A DNA stretch of 64,000 nt from Actinomadura sp. NBRC 104412 (GTDB lineage: Bacteria > Actinomycetota > Actinomycetes > Streptosporangiales > Streptosporangiaceae): assembly GCF_030269515.1 (NCBI RefSeq), contig NZ_BSTM01000035.1, positions 1-64,000 on the forward strand, in the 5' to 3' direction. Positions 40,695 to 48,583 of this stretch are shown here, piece after piece. Positions within the stretch are counted from its first letter, which is position 1, and the number at the start of each line of letters is the position of its first letter. The notes under the pieces were generated by a model that saw only the letters and a program-made list of their open reading frames with translations, had not been told where the DNA came from and did not search any database. The translations under genes and the position numbers were made by a program.

Positions 40695-41462
40695 ATGACC
40701 GCAACAGATGTTCTGATCCGCATGCTCGACGCGTTCGACGGCAGGCCCGACGCCACCGCGCTGCGAGCCCGATCGTACGATCTCCTCCTTCCCGCCGACG
40801 GCCCCGGCGGCCCCGTGGCGGATGTGGGCTGCGGCGCCGGACGCGCCGTCGCCGAGCTGTCCGAACGAGGCGTGCGCGCGATCGGCGTCGACCACAACGA
40901 GCAGATGATCGAAGTGGCCGCCCGCCGCTGGCCGGAGATCGATGTCCGTGTCGGGGACGCCTGCGAGCTCCCCTTCAAGGACGGGGAGCTGGCGGGCTAC
41001 CGGGCCGACAAGGTGCTGCACACCCTTCCCGACCCCGCCCAGGGGATCGCCGAGGCGTACCGCGTCCTGGCCCCCGGTGGGCGAGCCGTCGTGCTCGGCC
41101 AGGACTGGGAGGCCACCGTGATCGACTCGGACAGCCCGGAGCTGACGCGCCGCGTCGTACAGGCCCGTGCCGCACAGGTCCGGAACCCGCGCGCGGCCCG
41201 TGCGCAACGCCGCCTGCTCCTCGACGCCGGTTTCCGGGAGGTGACGGTCGAGGCGCACACGGCGGTGTTCACCGGTGAGCTGGCGATGCTGCTGGTGTCC
41301 GACACGGTGGGGGCGTGCCGGCAGGCGGAGGCCGTCACGGACGCCGAGGCCGTCACGGAGGCGGAGGCCGACAGGTGGCTCGACGAACAGCGCCTCCGGG
41401 CCGGGAACGACCGGCTCTTCGTCGCCGTCCCGTTCTTCATGGCCGCGGGGACCCGTCCCTGA
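40695..41462 (+). CDS. Class I SAM-dependent methyltransferase
   Basis: A 255-aa methyltransferase. The SAM-binding motif I is VADVGCGAGRAVAELSERGV, motif II includes AIGVDHNEQMIEVAAR, and motif III is VRVGDACELPFKDGELAGYR. Substrate unknown; many relatives act on small molecules. The start follows a MerR-type promoter directly, and no MerR gene is next to it. Single gene. Confidence 0.85.
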   Translation: MTATDVLIRMLDAFDGRPDATALRARSYDLLLPADGPGGPVADVGCGAGRAVAELSERGVRAIGVDHNEQMIEVAARRWPEIDVRVGDACELPFKDGELAGYRADKVLHTLPDPAQGIAEAYRVLAPGGRAVVLGQDWEATVIDSDSPELTRRVVQARAAQVRNPRAARAQRRLLLDAGFREVTVEAHTAVFTGELAMLLVSDTVGACRQAEAVTDAEAVTEAEADRWLDEQRLRAGNDRLFVAVPFFMAAGTRP

Positions 41463-41975
41463 CGACCGGGGATCCGCTTCATCCACAGGCTGGGGGTAAC
41501 GCGACGCACACCTTCCAGGCCCCGTCGGAACGGCGGTTCGGGGGACGCCTCCACAGCGAAATCCCCAGCGAGGCAGTCGCATCGGCCCTCCGGCAGGGCG
41601 TCCCGTGCCCTCACGGGGCGCCCCCGCTCCCAGCCCCCTCACAACCTTGCCGTCCACACCCTGTGGATAACCAAAACCCACACCGTGTGGGTACCGGGCT
41701 CCACAGTCGTCCACAGTTCTCCCTCACCCGGCGTGCACCGTTATCCACGCCGTGGATAAAACGCTGACCAGCAGAGACACGGTGTTGTCGAGGCGTGGCC
41801 GCAGCTCGTTCACACCCTGTGGACAACCGCGCTCCACAACGCCCGGGAACGGTGGATCGCCGTCACCCACCGTCCATCCCCAACTACATCAACACCGTGC
41901 AACCGATCAAGCACCCACAGCCGCCGGGAGATGGGACCACACCCGCCTGTCCACAACCTGTGGACAGGCTCGCCG
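41463..41975. other. Intergenic stretch rich in DnaA-box-like sites
   Basis: No gene seen. Sites include TGTGGATAA (41662-41670), the inverted pair TTATCCACGCCGTGGATAA (41741-41759), TGTGGACAA (41818-41826), and a palindrome of CTGTCCACA and TGTGGACAG (41947-41967) immediately past the DUF4253 stop. They match TTATCCACA or TTGTCCACA at 8-9 of 9 positions. The last palindrome could also serve as a terminator hairpin. Confidence 0.55.
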
Positions 41976-42773
41976 TCAATCCCACCAGAACGACCAGTGG
42001 TCGGCGCCGACCAGGCCCTCCGCGTAATCCTCAAGTGAGCCGACACCCTGCCAGATGTTGTCCGGGCAGAACGCCAGGTGCTCGGCCGCGACCCGGAGCG
42101 CGTGGTCGAGCGTCACCGGAGGCGCCGCCACCGACAGGCTCAGCTCGTCGAACCCGACCGCCACCACCCGGGCGCCGAAGCGCTCCTCCCAGGACCGGAC
42201 CACCGCCGAGATCTCCTGAGTGTGGTTGGTGTGGTTGCCGGGACCGCCCCATCCGACGATGGTCAGCGTGTCGGCGCCCCGGGCCGCCGGCACCAGGCCG
42301 AGCAACCAGTCCCGGCCGATCGACAACGACTCGGCGAGCCGCCGCGCCACGACGTCCGGGTCCTCTCCGCCCTCACCGGCCGCCGCGAGCCCAGGCCACG
42401 GCCCGCTGAGGAGGTCATCGGTCCCGTCGTCCTCAGGCTCGGGCGCGACCGCGTCCCAGAACCGCCGCAGCACCCCGTTCGCGGTCAGGACGTCGATCGT
42501 CCCCACCGGTGTCGGCCACAGCTCGCCCTCGTGCCACGGCCGACCCGGCTCACCGTGCAGCGTGTTCAGCAGCAACGGGTACAACCCCGTCTCCTCGCGG
42601 CGCTCGAACAACCGCATCCAGTGAACGGCCGCGTCACCGGCGGGCTCGTTCGAGACCCACAGGAAATCCCGACCCGACCACTCCTCCTCATCGAGGTAAG
42701 CGGGGTCGGGTTCCACCGGCGCGCCCTCCGGAAGATCGTCGGGCAAGCGGGAGAAAGGAGACTCGATCGGCAT
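41976..42773 (-). CDS. DUF4253 domain-containing protein
   Basis: A 265-aa protein whose C-terminal half matches the DUF4253 pattern: WEERFGARVVAVGFDELSLS, PPVTLDHALRVAAEHLAFCP, DNIWQGVGSLEDYAEGL, and the terminal HWSFWWD. The family is frequent in actinobacteria next to toxin-immunity genes, but its function is unknown. The ATG at 42773 (MPIESPFSRLPDDLPEG) is the usual start; GAAAGGAGACTCG lies just upstream. No toxin gene is adjacent. Confidence 0.8.
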   Translation of the reverse strand: MPIESPFSRLPDDLPEGAPVEPDPAYLDEEEWSGRDFLWVSNEPAGDAAVHWMRLFERREETGLYPLLLNTLHGEPGRPWHEGELWPTPVGTIDVLTANGVLRRFWDAVAPEPEDDGTDDLLSGPWPGLAAAGEGGEDPDVVARRLAESLSIGRDWLLGLVPAARGADTLTIVGWGGPGNHTNHTQEISAVVRSWEERFGARVVAVGFDELSLSVAAPPVTLDHALRVAAEHLAFCPDNIWQGVGSLEDYAEGLVGADHWSFWWD

Positions 42774-43202
42774 GACGCGCAATCTAGCGCTCCCCTCCGA
42801 CACTCGCCGCGCATCCGGCCCACACCGCCTGTGGATGAAGCCGATCCCCAACGGTGGACAACCCGCCCGACGCTTCGTCCACCGATCCGTCCCCGGCACC
42901 GTCTTCGCAGCTCACCCCAGGTCTAGCGGGCTGACCTGCACAAAGGGGCGCGGCGCGGATTCCGATCCACAGCCTGTGGATAACGCGTCTCCACATTCCA
43001 CTGAGAACTTGATGCGCGGTGTCCACCTTCTATCCGCAACCTTGTCCCCAGCCTCAGTGGAATCCTCGCACCCCCGCGGCCCGTACTGGCCGCATCACGC
43101 CACGTGTAATCCGCCGCGCCGGCATCAAGCGTCACACGAACGTCACCCGCTCCAGAGGGCAGGCCCCCCGCCGGACCGCCCTCTCACGACGGGATCGACA
43201 CC
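42774..43202. other. Intergenic region with DnaA-box-like sites
   Basis: No gene seen. It contains TGTGGATAA at 42975-42983 (a perfect DnaA-box on the minus strand) and a weaker TGTGGATGA near 42832. The rest shows no clear structure. It separates divergent genes, so promoters are expected. Confidence 0.45.
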
Positions 43203-43688
43203 ATGTACGGACCACCCCCCGCACCACCGCCGCCCGGCCCTCGCCCCTACCGCCGTGACCCGGGCGTCTCCCGCCCAGCCGTCGCGGCCATCGCCACCGG
43301 ATGCCTGCTGCTGGGCTGCCTGGGCGGCTGCATCACCGGCTTCGGGTTAGCGTCCACCCCGACGACCGCGGGCACCGAAGCCGCCGCCTCAAGCTCGGCC
43401 CCTCCCTCGCCCTCCTCGACGGCGCCGCCATCGAGCCCGTCGCCGACCGAGACCTCCGGCCAACCGGCACCCGCACGCACAGCCAGCCCGTCCCCGACCA
43501 GGCAGACCAAACGCCCAACAACCCGCCGGACACCCAAACGCGCCCCCAAGCCGAAACCCGCGCTCGACCCGCGCTACCCCACCTGCGCCGCCGCAAAGCG
43601 AGCGGGCCTGGGCCCCTACCGCCAAGGCGTCGACCCCGAGTACGCGTGGTACCAGGACCGGGACCGCGACGGCACGGTCTGCGAATAA
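43203..43688 (+). CDS. Excalibur calcium-binding domain protein
   Basis: A 161-aa membrane-anchored protein. The proline-rich N-terminus is followed by a transmembrane helix (AVAAIATGCLLLGCLGGCI, about residues 23-41), a Ser/Pro/Thr and basic linker, and a C-terminal excalibur domain (YPTCAAAKRAGLGPYRQGVD, ending in the calcium-loop YQDRDRDGTVCE). The domain is usually extracellular. Its 3' end overlaps the first unit of a 240-bp tandem duplication. Confidence 0.85.
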   Translation: MYGPPPAPPPPGPRPYRRDPGVSRPAVAAIATGCLLLGCLGGCITGFGLASTPTTAGTEAAASSSAPPSPSSTAPPSSPSPTETSGQPAPARTASPSPTRQTKRPTTRRTPKRAPKPKPALDPRYPTCAAAKRAGLGPYRQGVDPEYAWYQDRDRDGTVCE

Positions 43689-44135
43689 CCCACCTGCCGT
43701 CCCTCCCCAACGAAAACGGGAGCACCTTCACGATCCAACCCACAGGCCAATCAACCAGTCCCGCAACCACCCCATGGGGCGTGCCCGGGGGGCCGGAGGC
43801 GCCGGGGGGCCGAGGGGAGCCGGGACGGAGCCCCCACCGGTCCAACTCCTCAGGGAGCTTGATGAGCGCGTGACGCGCCTGGTCACCGGGCCTCATCCGC
43901 ACACGTCGCCGGCACGGTCTGCGAATAACCCACCTGCCGCCCCTCCCGAACGAAAAACGGGAGCACCTTCACGATCCAACCCACAGACCAATCAACCAGT
44001 CCCGCAACCACCCCAAGAGGGGCGTGCCCAGGGCGCCGGAGGCGCCGGGGCGAAGCCCCTACCGGTGCAACTTCTCGGGGACCTCGATGAGCGCGTAACG
44101 CGCCCGGTCACCGGGCCTCATCCGCACACGTCGCC
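43671..44135 (+). repeat. Tandem duplication of about 240 bp after the excalibur gene
   Basis: Unit 1 (43671-43910) and unit 2 (43911-44135) both start GGCACGGTCTGCGAATAACC, with GGGAGCACCTTCACGATCCA further on, and end CCGCACACGTCGCC. The units differ by several substitutions and small indels (240 against 225 bp). The first unit begins inside the last codons of the excalibur gene, so the duplication copied the gene end plus downstream DNA. It carries no gene of its own. Confidence 0.8.
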
Positions 44136-44464
44136 GTCCAGTCGGTCAGGCGGAGTCCCCGATCCAACACTTCCGAGGATGACGTGTCCGTACGCACCTA
44201 CCAGCCGTTCATCAACCGTACGGACGCCTGGTGGACGTGAGCAGCTCGGCCACACCCGCAGCGGCGGTGTCTATTCGCACGTGCTGCGGCGATGTGTCAG
44301 GAACTCCTCGACGCGCTGACAGCAAGCTGAAAGAAGTCTTTGGACGTGCCGCCAAGGTCCCGGCCACGGGTGACAGAGAAGGCCAGGGACGATCGCCCAT
44401 GAAATTCCCACAGAAAGGGGATGGCACTTCTGCGATCTCGACCTCGGAAAGAGTCTGATCCGGG
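43689..44464. other. Gene-free stretch with duplication and recombinase relic
   Basis: It holds the tandem duplication and, from about 44160, a relic of a recombinase C-terminal domain. No other gene is convincing. Confidence 0.4.
44190..44335 (+). pseudogene. Tyrosine recombinase C-terminal relic beside tRNA-Ile
   Basis: One frame reads LGHTRSGGVYSHVLRRCVRN, resembling the LGH...VYSHV block with the catalytic His and Tyr of phage integrases. The next frame continues with ADSKLKEVFG. The rest is missing and the frame is broken. It lies close to the 3' end of tRNA-Ile, the usual target side for such integrases, so it marks a lost integrative element. Confidence 0.45.
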
Positions 44465-44538
44465 TGGGCCTGGGAGGACTTGAACCTCCGACCTCATCGT
44501 TATCAGCGATGCGCTCTAACCGACTGAGCTACAGGCCC
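44465..44538 (-). tRNA. tRNA-Ile (anticodon GAT)
   Basis: The minus strand reads GGGCCTGTAGCTCAGTCGGT at its 5' end. The anticodon loop CTGATAA gives GAT, and the T-loop arm is GGAGGTTCAAGTCCTCC. The acceptor GGGCCTG pairs with CAGGCCC. Canonical partner of DUF3566-gyrA in this group. Confidence 0.95.
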
Positions 44539-44628
44539 GGATGCCGCGGATGTCTCGCGGCGCAACGAGAGGTTACCCCATCGGGAGGGGCAACCGGAAA
44601 TCGATTGTCGGTAAGGGGACGGGGCCGG

Positions 44629-45777
44629 TCATTCGGCCTCCTTGAGGGTGACTTCGACGCCTCCGACCAGGTCCGCGGCGAGGTTGTAGATGACGGACGC
44701 GACCGTGGACAGGGCGGTGATGAGCAGGACGTTGAGGGCGCCGACCAGCACCGTGTAGCCGAAGACGCGGGCGAAGGAGAACCAGCTTCCGGCGTCGAGG
44801 CCGCCGGTGGTCTCGCCCTGGCGGCGGGTCAGTTCGGACACCGTGTCGGTGATCGCCGAGAACACGCCCAGCCAGGACAGGATCACGTACAGGACGATCA
44901 CGGCGACGAGCAGCACGACGAAGCAGACCAGCGACATCACGAAGCTGAACTTCATGACCGACCAGGGCTCCAGCCGGGCGAGTTGGAGCTGTGCCTTGCG
45001 CGCGGTCTTGCCACCGCCGGTGGGCGTGGCGGTGGACGCGGGCTTGGCCGTCCTGTTCTTCAGAAGGGTGCCCGAGAACCCGCCCTTCCCGAACCGGGAC
45101 TGGCCGCCGCCGGGGCCGGACGAGGCCTGCTGGGGCGCGGCCGTGCCCGGGGCCTGACCTGTCTGGGCGCCGGGATTGCCGTGGTTCCCACCTGCGGGAT
45201 CAGGTCCGGCCGGGGTGGCGTTCATGGCACCCTGTATGCCCGGCCCCGAGTTGCCGGAACCGTAACCACCCGGTCCCGAACTGTGAGCGTCGGGCCGAGG
45301 CTGCGTGGGTGCGCCCTTCGCCCCGGCGCCGTCGGTGGACGCCGACGAGGCGAGCGGGGACGGCGGCGTCCAGCTCTGCCGCCCGGCGGACGGATCGGAC
45401 GACGGCGCCGAGGGCGTGTCCTTGACCGGCGGGATGCCGGACGCGGATCCGGTGCTCGAAGCGGCCGACGGCATCGGCGCCGCCGCGGACGAGACCACCG
45501 GCTTGTCGGCGTTGGCGTCGATCTTGGGCAGGTCGGCCTTGGTCTCGTCGGCCTCGGAGATCTCCACGGTCGTCCCGTCCCGTTCGGATGTGGCGGCGGA
45601 CGTGCCGGCCGTCCCGCCCGGCCCGGGACCGGAGGACGAGCCGGCCACGGTGGGCAGGTCCGGCCCGGTGGCCGGGCCGGGCTGGGAGCCCGGGGCCGGT
45701 TCGGAGGCGGAGGCGGGCGCCTGACCGGTGCGGCCGGCGGGAGACCGGGCCTCGTCCTTGCCGGGCTGGGTGCTCAC
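44629..45777 (-). CDS. DUF3566 domain-containing transmembrane protein
   Basis: A 382-aa protein. About 250 residues of disordered Gly/Ser/Pro/Ala-rich sequence are followed by the DUF3566 domain (ARKAQLQLARLEPWSVMKFS), with two transmembrane helices (VMSLVCFVVLLVAVIVLYVI and VFGYTVLVGALNVLLITALS). Actinobacterial DUF3566 proteins are encoded after gyrA; a role in cell envelope or division has been suggested but is not established. GTG start with AGGAGG upstream. It lies 57 bp after gyrA in the same direction. Confidence 0.85.
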   Translation of the reverse strand: MSTQPGKDEARSPAGRTGQAPASASEPAPGSQPGPATGPDLPTVAGSSSGPGPGGTAGTSAATSERDGTTVEISEADETKADLPKIDANADKPVVSSAAAPMPSAASSTGSASGIPPVKDTPSAPSSDPSAGRQSWTPPSPLASSASTDGAGAKGAPTQPRPDAHSSGPGGYGSGNSGPGIQGAMNATPAGPDPAGGNHGNPGAQTGQAPGTAAPQQASSGPGGGQSRFGKGGFSGTLLKNRTAKPASTATPTGGGKTARKAQLQLARLEPWSVMKFSFVMSLVCFVVLLVAVIVLYVILSWLGVFSAITDTVSELTRRQGETTGGLDAGSWFSFARVFGYTVLVGALNVLLITALSTVASVIYNLAADLVGGVEVTLKEAE

Positions 45778-45834
45778 GTGTCCTCCTGGCCTGAGGGATG
45801 GCCGCCAGGCGGCCCGGGGACGTGCTCAGGGTGG

Positions 45835-48348
45835 TCAGTCACCCTCGCTCCCCCCGGGCACCTCGGCGTCCGCTTCCTCCATGGACTCTACGTTCCTCGC
45901 GATGGCGACCACGCTGTCTCCCTCGGCGAGGTTCATCAGGCGGACGCCCATGGTCTGCCGGCCGGACTGCTTGATCTCCGCGGCGGTGGTGCGGATGACG
46001 CCGCCGTTGGAGGTCATCGCGAACACCTCGTCGTCCGGGCCCACCATCAGCGCCCCGACCAGCTGGCCGCGGGTCTGCACGATCTTAGCGGTCAGCACGC
46101 CCTTGCCCCCGCGTCCCTGGACAGGGTACTGATCGATCGGGGTGCGCTTGGCGTAGCCGCCCTCGGTGGCCACCAGGACGTCGGCCCCGCCGTCCGGCTG
46201 GGCGACGAGCATGTTGAGGACGTCGTGGTCGCCGTCGAACCGCATCCCGATCACACCGCTGGTGGCCCGTCCCATCGGGCGCAGCGACTCGTCGTCGGCG
46301 CGGAACCTGATGGCCTGGGCGCCGGTGGAGACCAGCAGCAGGTTGTCCTCGGGGGACACCAGCCGGGCCGCGATCACCTCATCGTCGCCGACCAGGTTGA
46401 TCGCGATGATCCCGCCGGTGCGCGGGGAGTCGAAGTCGCCCAGCGCGGTCTTCTTGACCCGGCCCTTCCTGGTGGCCAGCACCAGGTACGGGGCGACGTC
46501 GTAGTCACGCAGGTCCATGACCTGGGCGATGTGCTCGTCCGGCTGGAAGGCCAGCAGGTTGGCGACGTGCTGGCCGCGCGAGTCCCTGCCGCCCTCGGGC
46601 AGCTCGTACGCCTTCGCCCGGTACACCCGGCCCTTGTTGGTGAAGAACAGGATCCAGTGGTGCGTCGTGGTGACGAAGAACTGGTCGACGATGTCGTCCT
46701 GCTTGAGCTGCGCGCCGCGCACGCCCTTCCCGCCGCGCCGCTGCGCGCGGTACAGGTCGGTCTTGGTGCGCTTGGCGTAGCCGCCGCGGGTGATGGTGAC
46801 GACGACGTCCTCTTCGGCGATCAGGTCCTCGTACGACACGTCGCCGTCGAACGGGACGATCTGGGTGCGCCGCTCGTCGCCGTACTTCTCGACGATCGGG
46901 GCCAGCTCCTCGCCGACGATCGTGCGCTGCCGCTCGGGCGAGGCCAGGATCTCGTTGTAGTCGGCGATCTCCGCCATCAGCTTGTCGTACTCGTCGGTGA
47001 TCTGCTGGCGCTCCAGGGCGGCCAGCTTGCGCAGCTGCATGTCCAGGATGGCCTGGGCCTGGATCTCGTCGATCTCCAGCAGCCGCATCAGGCCGCTCTG
47101 CGCCTCCGACGCCGACGGCGACCGGCGGATCAGCGCGATCACCTCGTCGATCCGGTCCAGCGCCTTGAGCAGGGCCCGCAGGATGTGCGCGCGCTCCTCG
47201 GCCTTGCGCAGCAGGAACCGGGTGCGGCGGACGATGACGTCGATCTGGTGCGCCACCCAGTGCCGGACGAACTGGTCGAGGCGCAGCGTGCGCGGCACCC
47301 CGTCCACCAGCGCGAGCATGTTCGCGCCGAACGTCTCCTGGAGCTGGGTGTGCTTGTAAAGGTTGTTCAGGACGACCTTGGCGACGGCGTCCCGCTTGAG
47401 CACGATCACCAGCCGCTGGCCGGTGCGGCCCGAGGTCTCGTCCCGGACGTCGGCGATCCCGTCGAGCTTGCCCTCCTTGACCCCCTCCGCGATCTTCAGC
47501 GCGAGGTTGTCGGGGTTGACCTGGTACGGCAGCTCGGTGACGACCAGGCAGGTGCGGCCCTGGATCTCCTCGACCTCGACGACCGCGCGCATGGTGATCG
47601 AGCCGCGGCCGGTGCGGTAGGCGTCCTCGATGCCCTTACGGCCGACGATCAGGCCGTGGGTGGGGAAGTCGGGGCCCTTGATCCGCTGGATCAGGGCCTC
47701 CAGCAGCTCCTCATCGCTGACGCCGTAGTTCTCCAGGTACCACTGGACGCCCTCGGCGACCTCGCGCAGGTTGTGCGGCGGGATGTTGGTCGCCATCCCG
47801 ACCGCGATGCCCGCCGACCCGTTGACCAGAAGGTTCGGGTAGCGGGACGGGAGGACGTCCGGCTCCTGGGAACGGCCGTCGTAGTTGGGGGAGAGGTCGA
47901 CGGTCTCCTTGTCGATGTCGCGCAGCAGCTCCATCGCAAGGGGCGCCATGCGGCACTCGGTGTACCGCATGGCCGCGGCGGGGTCGTTGCCGCGCGAGCC
48001 GAAGTTGCCGTTGCCGTCGATGAGCGGGTACCGCATCGCCCAAGGCTGGGCGAGGCGCACCAGGGCGTCGTAGATGGGCGAGTCACCGTGGGGGTGGTAG
48101 TTCCCCATGACGTCGCCGACGACGCGGGCGCACTTGAAGTAGCCGCGGTCGGGCCTGTAGCCGCCGTCGTACATCGCGTACATCACGCGGCGATGCACCG
48201 GCTTGAGCCCGTCGCGCACATCGGGCAGCGCGCGCGAGACGATGACCGACATCGCGTAGTCGAGGTAGCTGCGCTGCATCTCGACCTGGATGTCGACGGG
48301 CTCGATGCGCTCTGGCGGGCCCCCGCTCTCTGTGGTCACGTCCGTCAC
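45835..48348 (-). CDS. gyrA: DNA gyrase subunit A
   Basis: An 837-aa gyrase A subunit, which with GyrB introduces negative supercoils into DNA. The winged-helix/tower core has the quinolone-resistance region HPHGDSPIYDALVRLAQPWA with the sensitive Ser and Asp residues. The active-site tyrosine lies in AAMRYTECRM. The C-terminal beta-pinwheel has the GyrA-box-like QRRGGKGVRGAQL. The GTG (48348, MTDVTTESGG) is preferred over the TTG two codons earlier because AAAGG lies 9 nt upstream of it. It is downstream of gyrB (235 bp). Confidence 0.95.
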   Translation of the reverse strand: MTDVTTESGGPPERIEPVDIQVEMQRSYLDYAMSVIVSRALPDVRDGLKPVHRRVMYAMYDGGYRPDRGYFKCARVVGDVMGNYHPHGDSPIYDALVRLAQPWAMRYPLIDGNGNFGSRGNDPAAAMRYTECRMAPLAMELLRDIDKETVDLSPNYDGRSQEPDVLPSRYPNLLVNGSAGIAVGMATNIPPHNLREVAEGVQWYLENYGVSDEELLEALIQRIKGPDFPTHGLIVGRKGIEDAYRTGRGSITMRAVVEVEEIQGRTCLVVTELPYQVNPDNLALKIAEGVKEGKLDGIADVRDETSGRTGQRLVIVLKRDAVAKVVLNNLYKHTQLQETFGANMLALVDGVPRTLRLDQFVRHWVAHQIDVIVRRTRFLLRKAEERAHILRALLKALDRIDEVIALIRRSPSASEAQSGLMRLLEIDEIQAQAILDMQLRKLAALERQQITDEYDKLMAEIADYNEILASPERQRTIVGEELAPIVEKYGDERRTQIVPFDGDVSYEDLIAEEDVVVTITRGGYAKRTKTDLYRAQRRGGKGVRGAQLKQDDIVDQFFVTTTHHWILFFTNKGRVYRAKAYELPEGGRDSRGQHVANLLAFQPDEHIAQVMDLRDYDVAPYLVLATRKGRVKKTALGDFDSPRTGGIIAINLVGDDEVIAARLVSPEDNLLLVSTGAQAIRFRADDESLRPMGRATSGVIGMRFDGDHDVLNMLVAQPDGGADVLVATEGGYAKRTPIDQYPVQGRGGKGVLTAKIVQTRGQLVGALMVGPDDEVFAMTSNGGVIRTTAAEIKQSGRQTMGVRLMNLAEGDSVVAIARNVESMEEADAEVPGGSEGD

Positions 48349-48583
48349 TCTCAAAGACCTTTTCTCGTAGTGGAAGCAAAGGAAGCCCGACTGTGCCGAC
48401 CGGGACGCCGCCCGTACCGCCCGCCCGGGGCACCGTTCGGTACGTCGTCCGGTACGGCGGCCGGGGTGCGGGCCGGCGTGCCGGCCGCGTCACCCGGGTG
48501 AAGGCGCTCGGGTGCCCGGGAGGGCGCGGCCGTCTTCGGTCGGCTGAGGACTTCGATGCCTGGGAGCTTCAATGGCCGGGTCC

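Noticed and set aside
45835..48348. Quinolone resistance mutation in gyrA
   Set aside because: HPHGDSPIYD retains the sensitive-type Ser and Asp residues.
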